Shown: piece after piece, positions 15,894-24,333 of the stretch
How the letters are laid out: the number at the start of each line of letters is the position of its first letter
How positions within the stretch are numbered: position 1 is the stretch's first letter
From: Arcicella rosea
GTDB taxonomy: Bacteria > Bacteroidota > Bacteroidia > Cytophagales > Spirosomataceae
DNA: 35,553 nucleotides
Direction: 5' to 3'
NCBI RefSeq assembly: GCF_014204325.1
Contig: NZ_JACHKT010000046.1
Location: forward strand, 1 to 35,553
Notes under the pieces: model-generated
The model's input: only the letters and a program-made list of their open reading frames with translations
What the model was told of the DNA's origin: nothing
Database searches by the model: none
Position numbers and translations under genes: made by a program

Positions 15894-16766
15894 TCATTTT
15901 TCTTTGTTGAGTTTTTCTTGAATATTCTTTACGAAATCTAATGTAACATTGGCAAGCATTGAACATTGCTCAAAAGTGAGCCCCATATTTAAAGCGTTGG
16001 TAACAGTTTCAGTTTTGTCTACTAATCTTATCTCTTCAATTTTTTTATTTTCATTTTTAACTGCTAAAGCATTTGCAGAAATTGCCATTTCAAAAGCTAA
16101 TTTTTGCTCCGCTGTCATAGCTCTTAAATCTACTTCATGAATAGCTTTTTTAAGCCACTCCTCATCCCAAAATGCTGGAAACTGCGATGTCTCTGTAACT
16201 GTATGCAAAGTTTTCATTGTGTAAATTAGTTTCTCCAAATCTGTTTGAATGTCTGATGTTTGCTTAGTAAATTTAGCTAATTCTACTGTTATAAACGTCA
16301 TTTGGTCATCAATAATTTCATTATGGTCATTTCGTAAAACAGCTATATTGTAAAAACTATTTATTGAAGGAAAAATATTGACAGCCAAAATTCCTATACA
16401 ATAGATTTTAGACAAATCTTCAAATCTATATGCCCCTTTCTTGACCATGGTATTAAAACGATGTAAGGCATAAAATTTCATTCGTTGAATAAATTCTGGA
16501 TAATCACTTAATTGCATTTCTACAACAAAATGGTTATTATTTTCATCAACACAAGCGATGTCATAAATACCACTACGACTATCAATTGTTAGAGCATTCA
16601 TTTCATTTTTAATAAACTCAATTGTTTTAATTGGTATAGGTGAAGCAATTAAAGCTTGTAGAGCTTTTTTTAGAAAAGTAGTATCTTCTTCATTCCCAAA
16701 AGTTACCTTAAAGCCGTAATCAGATAAAATTGAAATAAATCGGCTATTATCGTTATAAATTTCCAT
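15894..16766 (-). CDS. Rpn family recombination-promoting nuclease / putative transposase (PD-(D/E)XK)
   Basis: Numbered from the ATG at 16766 (290 residues), the protein opens with YGFKVTFG and FLKKALQALI, typical of the PDDEXK_2/Rpn family. The nuclease core is IYDIACVDENNNHFVVEMQLSDYPEF (26 residues, key residues D69, E83 and Q85), matching the D...ExQ form of PD-(D/E)XK. Family members such as RpnA cut DNA and promote RecA-independent recombination; other copies are transposon-like and multiply in genomes. A TTG at 16781 is in frame, but the ATG is more plausible. The C-terminus is charged and helical. No inverted repeats were found around it, so mobility is not shown. Confidence 0.85.
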   Translation of the reverse strand: MEIYNDNSRFISILSDYGFKVTFGNEEDTTFLKKALQALIASPIPIKTIEFIKNEMNALTIDSRSGIYDIACVDENNNHFVVEMQLSDYPEFIQRMKFYALHRFNTMVKKGAYRFEDLSKIYCIGILAVNIFPSINSFYNIAVLRNDHNEIIDDQMTFITVELAKFTKQTSDIQTDLEKLIYTMKTLHTVTETSQFPAFWDEEWLKKAIHEVDLRAMTAEQKLAFEMAISANALAVKNENKKIEEIRLVDKTETVTNALNMGLTFEQCSMLANVTLDFVKNIQEKLNKEK

Positions 16767-16830
16767 TAGCTTAAAATTCAAAAAGTGTCTATTTCAATTG
16801 GTAAATAAGAATTTGTCTATTTTAATTAAT

Positions 16831-17952
16831 CTACTTCTCAAAACTAAATCCACTATCCAAAATTTTCAATACTCTTTGTTTTTTCCATGCTTCTGCGTCA
16901 TTCATTGCTACTTTTTCAACAATACTTCTTTCATCTAAATTTGAAATATCTGAACCTCCCGATTCCGATAAAACTTGCTCAATAGCTCTTTTTAATACTG
17001 CTAAAGAACCGCTCAAGCCACGGTTCACCGCTAAATCTACTCTAAAAGCAATTCCACCTTCGGTACTCATAATTTGGTTTAATGGGTAAGTATTTCCAAA
17101 AATTGAAATCATTACTGAAGATGAAACGGCTTTGAAAACATATTCTTCTAAAGCAATTTCTACTTGTACACAAATCATTGTTGGTCTGAAAGCACTTGCA
17201 ATAAAAGCACCTGTCAATCGCAAATCATTCGCTACTTCCAAATATGCAGCATCGCCTTCTTTCGTACCGCCATTGGTTTCTACTTGAAAATTGGGCGTTC
17301 CAACACCTTGAATATCCATGCCATATTGCGAGAAACATTCATTAAAAACGTCTTCATCTCTTTCTTTCAGTCTAGCTAAAACTCGAGTAAGCATTGAACC
17401 ACTCGCCACTGCACCTGTAAACTGAATAAACCCAAATGAAAAAATGGCTTTGTCATAACTATTTACGGCATCAAAACAACCTTCATTTTTTGAAATATAT
17501 TTCAGAATATCAGCGTAAAATGGTTCTTGACAAATGTCTAAAAACATATTTTTGTTGTCATCAAAACTAGATTTTCCGGTATAACTTACTCCTCTCGGAT
17601 TTACTTGGTTGGGCGAAGGATATACATCTCGCATCGTTCCAGTTTGCATAAATCCATCTGGACTTGGAAAACTGATTACATAAGAACTGTAAGATCCTTT
17701 ATTTTCTTGCTGTACTTGAAATACTTGTCGGCGCTGAAAAACTGAGCTTCCATAATCAATCGAATTATTAAATGTTTCATTATTTGAAGAATTATTCTCA
17801 GAAAAAGAATCGGATGAATCAACCACTAAAACCTGTCCGATAGACAAATTAGTGGAAGCTAAACCATTCAACGCAGTAAGTTGATCTACAGAAACTCCGT
17901 ATTTTTTTGAGATACTGTAAAGTGTTTCCTTGGGCTGGACTGTGTGTGTCAT
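16831..17952 (-). CDS. LysM domain protein with a possible lysozyme-like C-terminal domain
   Basis: The 373-residue protein begins directly with a LysM repeat (about residues 3-45: HTVQPKETLYSISKKYGVS, then LNGL and IGQVLVVD). A Ser/Asn-rich linker follows (about 46-70), then a larger region. Around residues 145-185 the sequence ISKNEGCFDAVNSYDKAIFS followed by FGFIQFTGA resembles the Glu-containing start of lysozyme- or transglycosylase-like folds; this is a tentative call. There is no N-terminal signal peptide, so export would need another route (lysis, a phage-tail-like or type VI apparatus) or the protein acts inside the cell. Neighbours give no further clue. Confidence 0.7.
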   Translation of the reverse strand: MTHTVQPKETLYSISKKYGVSVDQLTALNGLASTNLSIGQVLVVDSSDSFSENNSSNNETFNNSIDYGSSVFQRRQVFQVQQENKGSYSSYVISFPSPDGFMQTGTMRDVYPSPNQVNPRGVSYTGKSSFDDNKNMFLDICQEPFYADILKYISKNEGCFDAVNSYDKAIFSFGFIQFTGAVASGSMLTRVLARLKERDEDVFNECFSQYGMDIQGVGTPNFQVETNGGTKEGDAAYLEVANDLRLTGAFIASAFRPTMICVQVEIALEEYVFKAVSSSVMISIFGNTYPLNQIMSTEGGIAFRVDLAVNRGLSGSLAVLKRAIEQVLSESGGSDISNLDERSIVEKVAMNDAEAWKKQRVLKILDSGFSFEK

Positions 17953-18167
17953 TTTGTCATAGTTAGTTTTAAGATTGTGTCTAAAATTAACTAAAATAAA
18001 ATTTTCAAAGGGGCAAAGTTCAGAATTATTATTAAGTGGTAATGAGACAACAAAATTTACATTTATTCACACACAAAGAGTAATATATTTCCGATTTTAA
18101 AAATATTTAAAATATTTTCGTAATTTAGTAAATCAAAACAGGTATAATATTATTGAATACTCTTTAC

Positions 18168-18179
18168 TAAACGAGTTTA
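18168..18179. other. Short palindrome upstream of the fucosidase operon
   Basis: TAAAC-GA-GTTTA is a near-perfect dyad 66 bp before the ATG at 18245, in an AT-rich 260-bp gap between divergent genes. It could be an operator for sugar-dependent control. The site is short, and no regulator gene is adjacent. Confidence 0.25.
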
Positions 18180-18244
18180 TTTATCAAAGGCAAAAGTTAC
18201 TAACATGGTTTTTGTCTTATTATCCATTTATAAAATTTATCGTT

Positions 18245-19672
18245 ATGTTTAAAAAAATAGGTATTTTATTAGGTCTTTCTTTTTTGACTCATTTACAAAC
18301 ATCCGCACAAGGCAACATTCACCAAGCTTCAACGGAATATCAATATCCAACTGACCCATTAGTAAAAGAAAAATTAGAAACTTGGCGTGACCAAAAATTC
18401 GGAATGATTATTCACTGGGGTTTGTATGCCGTTCCGGGCATTATTGAATCTTGGGAATTGTGTTCTGAAGACTGGATTAACCGTGACAGTACGCAAACGT
18501 ATGATGATTACAAGAAATGGTATTGGGGTTTGAACAAACAATTTAATCCAACCAATTTTAATCCAGAACAATGGGCTGGTGCTGCCAAAAATGCAGGAAT
18601 GAAGTATGTGGTTTTTACGACAAAACATCATGATGGGTTTTCAATGTTTGATACCAAGTATTCTGACTTTAAAATTTCAAACGGCCCTTTTGCACAAAAC
18701 CCTAAAGCAGATGTTGCCAAATATGTTTTTGAGGCTTTCAGAAAACAGAATTTTATGATTGGTGCGTATTTTTCGAAACCAGATTGGCATTCTGAATACT
18801 TCTGGTGGAATCGTTATGCTACTCCAGACCGTAATGCCAATTATGATATTCGTAAAAACCCTTGGCGTTGGAATAAATTCAAAGAGTTTTCTTACAACCA
18901 AATTCAGGAATTAATGACTGGCTATGGTAAAATGGATATTCTTTGGCTTGATGGCGGTTGGGTGCGTCCTTTAGATACCGTAACGGATGAAGTAAGAGCT
19001 TGGGGAGCGGCAATTCCAGCTTTCAGTCAAGAAATTGATATGCCCAAAATCGCTTCGATGGCTCGTAAAAATCAACCCGGTTTATTAGTGGTTGATAGAA
19101 CGGTTCATGGAGAATTTGAAAATTACAGAACACCAGAACAAAGTATTCCTGCCACAAAATCAGATACTCCTTGGGAAAGTTGTATTACTTTAGGTGGTGC
19201 TTGGGGTTATGTTCCGAATGATAATTTTAAATCTTCAACAAAAGTTGTGCATACTTTGATTGAAGTAGTTGCCAAAGGCGGAAGTCTATTATTGGGTGTT
19301 GGCCCAGGAGCAGATGGTACTTTGAATGACATTCAAGTTGCTCGTTTGAAAGAAATCGGTACTTGGTTAAATGCCAACGGAGAAGCCATTTACAATACCA
19401 GAACTACAGATATTTACAGAGATGGCGAAACATTTTTCACCAAAGGAAAAGATAATTCAATCTATGCTTTAGTAAGATTGCCAGAAGACCAAGCCATTAA
19501 TCCAACCATTACTTGGACGGGCAATGTACCTGCAAAAGGAGCAAAAGTATTTTTACTAAGCGAAAAAGTAGCGGTAAAATGGAAAGCCGAAGGCGATAAA
19601 GTAAGCGTTACTTTACCTGCTTCTTTCTTAAAAAAGTATAAAAATTATCCAAGTTTGGCTTTTAAATATTAA
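18245..19672 (+). CDS. Secreted alpha-L-fucosidase, GH29
   Basis: The enzyme hydrolyses terminal alpha-L-fucose from glycans by a retaining mechanism. From the ATG at 18245 there are 475 residues, with a signal peptide (about 1-22, ending TSAQG). GH29 blocks are FGMIIHWG, YVVFTTKHHDGF and the nucleophile motif MDILWLDGGW with D236. A C-terminal beta-sandwich-like region is at about 385-475. A TTG 33 bp upstream is in frame but would bury the signal peptide, so it was not used. A second GH29 gene begins 7 bp after the stop. Its LWLDGGW motif differs from the WFDGAN motif of that neighbour, so the two probably belong to different GH29 subfamilies. Confidence 0.92.
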   Translation: MFKKIGILLGLSFLTHLQTSAQGNIHQASTEYQYPTDPLVKEKLETWRDQKFGMIIHWGLYAVPGIIESWELCSEDWINRDSTQTYDDYKKWYWGLNKQFNPTNFNPEQWAGAAKNAGMKYVVFTTKHHDGFSMFDTKYSDFKISNGPFAQNPKADVAKYVFEAFRKQNFMIGAYFSKPDWHSEYFWWNRYATPDRNANYDIRKNPWRWNKFKEFSYNQIQELMTGYGKMDILWLDGGWVRPLDTVTDEVRAWGAAIPAFSQEIDMPKIASMARKNQPGLLVVDRTVHGEFENYRTPEQSIPATKSDTPWESCITLGGAWGYVPNDNFKSSTKVVHTLIEVVAKGGSLLLGVGPGADGTLNDIQVARLKEIGTWLNANGEAIYNTRTTDIYRDGETFFTKGKDNSIYALVRLPEDQAINPTITWTGNVPAKGAKVFLLSEKVAVKWKAEGDKVSVTLPASFLKKYKNYPSLAFKY

Positions 19673-19679
19673 TTATATC

Positions 19680-21176
19680 ATGAAAAATGCTCTGATTTTA
19701 TCAATTCCTTTTTTGCTTTTTTCTCAGCAAAACCAAGCTACTACTTTACCAAAAGTAAGCGAGCCAGTGGTAAAGAAAATAAGTAAAAAATCGGTTTCAG
19801 CACCAAAACCTGTGTATCCAATTCCTACCAAAGACCAATTGGCTTATCAGGAAATGGAAACTAATGCTTTTATCCATTTTACCACCAATACTTTTACAGA
19901 TTTGGAATGGGGAAATGGCGACGAAAGTCCAGCGATATTTAATCCAACGGCTTTGGATGCCAACCAATGGATTGGTACTTTGAAAGAAACTGGCTTTAAA
20001 GGAGCAATTCTTACTTGTAAACATCACGATGGTTTTACGCTTTGGCCAAGTAAGTTCACCGAACATTCTATCAAAAACAGTCCTTATAAAGATGGAAAAG
20101 GTGATGTAGTAAAAGAAACGGCTGAGGCTTGTAAAAAATTCGGCGTAAAATTTGGCGTTTACTTATCTCCGTGGGATAGAAACCATGCTGATTATGGCAA
20201 ACCAGAGTATATAACTTATTATAGAAACCAGTTGAAAGAATTGTTTAGCAACTATAAGCCTGTTTTTGAATTATGGTTTGATGGTGCAAACGGCGGAACT
20301 GGCTATTATGGTGGAGCAAGAGAAGCAAGAAAAATTGACGGGAAAAACTATTACGATTGGAATACTACCATTCCGATGGTCAGAAAAATGCAACCAGATG
20401 TTATCTTTTTTAGTGATGCTGGTCCAGAAATACGTTGGTGCGGAAATGAAAGTGGCATTGCAGGTGAAACCAACTGGAATAATATTACGCCTGATAGTTT
20501 GTACGCAGGTAAAGCTGGGATTGAACAATTGTTGAATACAGGTACAGAAAATGGTACGGCTTGGATTCCGAGTGAAATAGATGTTTCAATTCGTCCGGGT
20601 TGGTTTTATCATGCTAAAGAAGACGATAAAGTGAAATCTGCTGAAAGATTATTTGAAATTTATTTGAGTTCGGTGGGTAGAGGTTCAAATTTATTATTGA
20701 ACATTCCGCCAGACCGCCGTGGACTTTTCCATGAAAACGATGTGAAAGCCTTGAAAGGTTTTAAAGCTTTATTAGACAAGGAATTTAAAACTAATTTAGC
20801 TTTAAAAGCTCCTGTGAAAGCAAGTGCAGTACGTGGGAATGACCTTAAATTTTCAGCAAAAAACGTCACTGATGGCAATAAAGAAACTTACTGGACAACC
20901 GATGACGAACAAAATTCTGGCAATTTGGAAATTAATTTAGGAAAAAACAAAGCCGTAAAATATGTACTCTTGCAAGAATACATCAAACTCGGACAAAGAG
21001 TAAAAAGCTTTACTATAGAAGTTTGGAAAAATAACGCTTGGCAAGAAGTTGCCTCAGCGACAACGATTGGCTATAAAAGAATCTTGAAATTAGACGGCGT
21101 TGAAACCAGCAAAGTAAGAATCAACATAAAAGATGCAAAGGCTTGTCCTGTGATTTCTAATGTGGCGGTTTATTAG
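19680..21176 (+). CDS. Secreted alpha-L-fucosidase, GH29, with C-terminal F5/8-type carbohydrate-binding domain
   Basis: The 498-residue protein has a signal peptide (about 1-20, SIPFLLFSQQ), a GH29 TIM barrel with GAILTCKHHDGFTLWPSK (about 104-121) and the nucleophile motif FELWFDGANGG with D201. A C-terminal discoidin-like domain (about 375-498) includes NVTDGNKETYWTTDD and LGQRVKSFTIE, matching F5/8 type C/CBM32-like modules. This looks like the GH29-B type that favours branched alpha-1,3/1,4 fucosides, an inference from the motif form. It is translated from the same transcript as the first fucosidase and ended by the hairpin at 21224-21261. Confidence 0.92.
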   Translation: MKNALILSIPFLLFSQQNQATTLPKVSEPVVKKISKKSVSAPKPVYPIPTKDQLAYQEMETNAFIHFTTNTFTDLEWGNGDESPAIFNPTALDANQWIGTLKETGFKGAILTCKHHDGFTLWPSKFTEHSIKNSPYKDGKGDVVKETAEACKKFGVKFGVYLSPWDRNHADYGKPEYITYYRNQLKELFSNYKPVFELWFDGANGGTGYYGGAREARKIDGKNYYDWNTTIPMVRKMQPDVIFFSDAGPEIRWCGNESGIAGETNWNNITPDSLYAGKAGIEQLLNTGTENGTAWIPSEIDVSIRPGWFYHAKEDDKVKSAERLFEIYLSSVGRGSNLLLNIPPDRRGLFHENDVKALKGFKALLDKEFKTNLALKAPVKASAVRGNDLKFSAKNVTDGNKETYWTTDDEQNSGNLEINLGKNKAVKYVLLQEYIKLGQRVKSFTIEVWKNNAWQEVASATTIGYKRILKLDGVETSKVRINIKDAKACPVISNVAVY

Positions 21177-21223
21177 GCTTTGAGCTATCAGCCATCAGAT
21201 TTCAGCTTTGAGATTTTAAAAAT

Positions 21224-21261
21224 AAAAAACGACTGGTTTATAAACAATCAGTCGTTTTTTT
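21224..21261 (+). terminator. Intrinsic terminator after the fucosidase pair
   Basis: AAAAAACGACTG (21224-21235) pairs with CAGTCGTTTTTT (21249-21260), and an inner GTTT/AAAC hairpin occupies the loop. A T tract follows. It lies about 50 bp past the second fucosidase stop and separates it from the sialidase-like gene. Confidence 0.75.
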
Positions 21262-21310
21262 ACGCTTGATTGTAGGTTTTAAAAATGATGTTCAGTAAGT
21301 AAATTGATTA

Positions 21311-21420
21311 CACAGAGTTTAGCGGAGTTTTTAAGAGTTTCACTGAGGATTTTATTACAATATTTCTCTGTGAAACTCTGTGTATTCTCAGTGTTCCTCT
21401 GTGTCTTTTACAAAATTTCC
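21311..21420. repeat. Tract of CTCTGTG-type short repeats
   Basis: The gap between the fucosidase terminator and the sialidase-like gene holds repeated CACAGAG/CTCTGTG words. One exact 10-bp inverted pair is CACAGAGTTT (21311-21320) with AAACTCTGTG (21373-21382), followed by more CTCTGTGT words. Similar tracts recur between genes in many Bacteroidota. The stretch is open in the frame of the downstream gene, but I regard it as noncoding. Confidence 0.5.
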
Positions 21421-21489
21421 AGTAGTAAGATAAAAAATCACTCAATCACTAACTCACTCATTCACAATTGTATAAATTCACAATTAAAA

Positions 21490-22515
21490 ATGAAATCACT
21501 ATCCTTACTTTTCCTGTGTTTTTCGTTCAGTTTATTTTCGCAACCGAAAGCAACATTGGTGAAGGCTGAATATATTTTTACTGTCCCTCCTACTCCTGCT
21601 TGTCATGCTTCAACGATTGTTGAATTATCTAAAAATACCTTCATGGCTTCATGGTTTGGCGGTAAATATGAAAGTAGCCCCGACGTTGGAATTTGGATTG
21701 CTACCAACGAAAAAGGCAAATGGAGCGAAGCTAAACAAATTGTTGACGGCATCATCAACGATACACTTAGATACCCTTGTTGGAATCCAGTTTTGTTCAA
21801 AACTAAAGTAGGTAAACTTTTACTTTTTTATAAAGTAGGCAAAAATCCAAGAGAATGGTGGGGAATGAAAATGACTTCTGACGACAATGGCAAACATTGG
21901 AGTAAAGTAGAAAAGCTTCCAGAAGGAATATTAGGACCAATCAAAAACAAACCTTTTCAGTTAGCCAACGGAGAAATTTTATATCCTTCGAGTACCGAAA
22001 GTTTGGATGAAAAAGTATGGAATATTCATCTTGAGAAATCAGATAAAAATGCCAAAACCTTCAAAAAAATCAATATTGCTTGCGATACTTTTGGCGTAAT
22101 TCAGCCCAGCATCTTGCAGTACTCAGATAATAAATTACAATTACTTTGTCGCTCAAGACAAAATGCTGTTGTACAAACTTGGTCGAGTGACAATGGAAAT
22201 ACTTGGTCACCATTAACGCTTACGAATTTACCCAATCCTAATTCTGGAACAGATGCTACTACTTTAAAAAATGGTTTGCAAGTATTGGTGTATAATCCAC
22301 TTAAAAAAGGAGCAGATTGGTTTAATGGTCGTTATAAATTGAACGTTGCCGTTTCAAAAAATGGTAAAGATTGGCAAGATGTTTATACTTTGGAAGATGA
22401 AAAAGAAGGCGAATTTAGCTATCCAGCCATCATCCAAAGTACAGACGGATTAGTACATATTACTTATACGGCTAATCGAAAAAATATTAAACATGTTGTT
22501 TTAAAAATTGATTAG
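21490..22515 (+). CDS. Secreted sialidase-fold exo-glycosidase (BNR/Asp-box family)
   Basis: From the ATG at 21490 the product has 341 residues, with a signal peptide (about 1-17, LSLLFLCFSFSLFSQ). A beta-propeller follows, recognised by Asp-box motifs: TSDDNGKHW, SSDNGNTWS and VSKNGKDW. The PACHASTIVEL and MASWFGGKYE blocks are typical of the BNR_2 group, usually annotated exo-alpha-sialidase. Sialic acid is only one possible substrate; the fold also occurs in rhamnosidases and other glycosidases. An upstream TTG at 21304 extends the frame through repeat-like DNA and was rejected. It follows two fucosidases, suggesting joint attack on fucosylated, possibly sialylated glycans. Confidence 0.83.
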   Translation: MKSLSLLFLCFSFSLFSQPKATLVKAEYIFTVPPTPACHASTIVELSKNTFMASWFGGKYESSPDVGIWIATNEKGKWSEAKQIVDGIINDTLRYPCWNPVLFKTKVGKLLLFYKVGKNPREWWGMKMTSDDNGKHWSKVEKLPEGILGPIKNKPFQLANGEILYPSSTESLDEKVWNIHLEKSDKNAKTFKKINIACDTFGVIQPSILQYSDNKLQLLCRSRQNAVVQTWSSDNGNTWSPLTLTNLPNPNSGTDATTLKNGLQVLVYNPLKKGADWFNGRYKLNVAVSKNGKDWQDVYTLEDEKEGEFSYPAIIQSTDGLVHITYTANRKNIKHVVLKID

Positions 22516-22524
22516 AATTCTTTC

Positions 22525-22566
22525 AACAAAAAAGGTGTTGCCGAATTGAGCAACACCTTTTTTGTT
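22525..22566. terminator. Bidirectional intrinsic terminator
   Basis: A 16-bp perfect stem (22525-22540 and 22551-22566) with A6 and T6 ends sits exactly between the convergent sialidase-like gene (stop 22515) and the Gly/Tyr-rich protein gene (stop 22568). Confidence 0.85.
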
Positions 22567-22567
22567 C

Positions 22568-23854
22568 TTAGCGACGACGTCCACCTCCACTAAAACTTCT
22601 TCCTCCACCACCTCCAAAACTACTTCTATTTCCTCCGCCGTAGCTTCTGTTCTGAAAACTGCTATTACTTTGTCGGTAATTTTGAGTACTTCGATTATAG
22701 TACCCATTATTTCGATAAGCACCATAATAATTTCGTGAACCAGCTACCATGCCATTATTTATAAACCGAGGTTGACGGACGATAACATTGCGGTAATAAT
22801 TCCCAAAATGATTATACAAATATGGATAGTTCATATAATATCCTCCATTATAAAACCAGTTTGAGAAACCATAGGCAGGGAAAGCACTAAAACCAAATCC
22901 GCCAAAACCATAAGACAAACCGAAACTTCCCCAATAAGCACTTGGATACCAAAGTGCTGAACCATACCAATAAGGATAACCAAACCAATAGGAATATGGA
23001 TTAGCGTAGCCATAATTACCATTATAAGCAACTTGACCATTTGGTAAAATATAACCGTTACTTCTAGCAAAATCTTGTGCAGCTTGATTCAACTCTTGTT
23101 TTGCTTGAGGATTGTTTTCCAATTCTTTCTTATAAGCCGCCATCTGAGCTTGATTTTGTGTCATCAAACTATCGTGCAAACTTGCTAATTGACCTGAAAA
23201 ACCTTCTTTATCAGCTAAATATTGTTGTCCTAATTTAGTTGTCAAATCAAGATTCTCTGTCAATAATACCAATACATCTGGATACTGAGAAAGCTTTTTG
23301 AAAGCATCTTGGGTTGGAGTATCCAAGTTTTGAATTGCTTTACTGAAACTTTCTTGAGCTTGAAGATTTAACTTATCAGCTTCTATTAAATCATCTTTAT
23401 GATGACGATACAAACGCCAAGCCGCAGTTTCCAAATTTTCGTCATTATTGGGCAGCAACTTTTTGATTTCATCACGGCTTTGCCCCGAAGGCAAAGTTGC
23501 CAAAGTATGTGCTAAGTCAGGAAAACGAGTAAGTTCATAAAACCAACCTTGCTTTTTCTGACTAAAATCACTGATAAGTCCTTGAAAAGAAGCTTGTGTC
23601 TGGTTTTTCTCTTGCTGTAATTGTGAAAGTGTTTGTGGAAATTGACTCGCCAATAAAATTGCCTGACGGACATCAGAATTATAAGAAGCTACAGAATTCT
23701 GCATTCCCTTGTCAGTTTCAAGTTGATTGGTTTGGCTAAAAGCATTGATATTAATGGAAAATACGATTGCCATTAATAATGAAGTAGGAAGAATCCAACG
23801 CAATTGTGCGATTCTTCTAGTGGCTATGCCAGCAAAAATCATGTTAGTTTTCAT
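22568..23854 (-). CDS. Secreted protein with Gly/Tyr/Phe/Asn-rich C-terminus
   Basis: The 428-residue protein has a long signal-like N-terminus (hydrophobic about 20-38, SLLMAIVFSININAFSQ). A helical Gln/Leu/Asp-rich middle (about 45-265) has two similar units (SQFPQTLSQL near 70 and SQYPDVLVLL near 207). A low-complexity tail (about 275-428) is rich in Tyr, Gly, Phe, Asn and Ser, with motifs such as YWFGYPYWYG and SFGGGGGRSFSGGGRRR at the end. The layout recalls DUF3300-like envelope proteins, but I cannot assign a family confidently. The tail is prion-like or adhesive in composition. It is a single gene bounded by the hairpin at 22525-22566. Confidence 0.75.
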   Translation of the reverse strand: MKTNMIFAGIATRRIAQLRWILPTSLLMAIVFSININAFSQTNQLETDKGMQNSVASYNSDVRQAILLASQFPQTLSQLQQEKNQTQASFQGLISDFSQKKQGWFYELTRFPDLAHTLATLPSGQSRDEIKKLLPNNDENLETAAWRLYRHHKDDLIEADKLNLQAQESFSKAIQNLDTPTQDAFKKLSQYPDVLVLLTENLDLTTKLGQQYLADKEGFSGQLASLHDSLMTQNQAQMAAYKKELENNPQAKQELNQAAQDFARSNGYILPNGQVAYNGNYGYANPYSYWFGYPYWYGSALWYPSAYWGSFGLSYGFGGFGFSAFPAYGFSNWFYNGGYYMNYPYLYNHFGNYYRNVIVRQPRFINNGMVAGSRNYYGAYRNNGYYNRSTQNYRQSNSSFQNRSYGGGNRSSFGGGGGRSFSGGGRRR

Positions 23855-24333
23855 ACTCTTATTAAATTAAAACGTTGTTTTTCAAATCTAAAGCAGCATT
23901 GCTGTTTGCTAGTTCTGACTTATCTAAATATACTTTTGCATAAAATGCGAAGTATCAAGAATCTTTTTTCAGAAATCAAAAATTTAAAAGGACACGTTTT
24001 TCAAAGATGAAAGAGTATAAAAAAGTGAAATGTTTCGTGGTTGATTCTAATTAAAAAACGGATGGAATGAATACTTTATTTCTAAAATATATTTATTTTT
24101 TCAAAAAAAATCTCCTCAAAAATATTGCTAAAGACCAAACACCCACTTTTATAAGATTATAATTGATAAACACAAAATCCTTCTCAAATGATCATTTTAG
24201 TCAACTTATTTTTCTAAGGAAATTCTAATCTTAGATTAAGCTGACATTAAGTTACGCATTTCAATTTTGTATCATCAAAACGGTTTTTACCTCATCGTTT
24301 AATTATTTTCCAACCTAAAACAGATTCTAAATT
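23855..24333. other. 479-bp intergenic region between divergent genes
   Basis: It separates the Gly/Tyr-rich protein gene (minus) from the universal stress protein gene (plus) and should contain both promoters. It is very AT-rich. The only motif I can support is the shared 16-mer at 24266-24281. A small dyad TAATC-TTA-GATTA occurs near 24225. I see no convincing coding sequence. Confidence 0.5.
24266..24281 (+). promoter_or_regulatory. Promoter-proximal 16-mer shared with the 5141 gene
   Basis: TTTGTATCATCAAAAC here is identical to the minus-strand sequence at 5171-5186. CAATTTTG just before it resembles a -7 box with C in place of T. It lies 53-68 bp upstream of the ATG at 24334. Confidence 0.4.

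Noticed and set aside
15894-16781. Rpn-type gene as part of an intact insertion sequence
   Set aside because: No terminal inverted repeats or target duplications could be seen around it.
21304-21489. N-terminal extension of the sialidase-like protein from a TTG
   Set aside because: It runs through CTCTGTG repeat DNA and would place the signal peptide internally.
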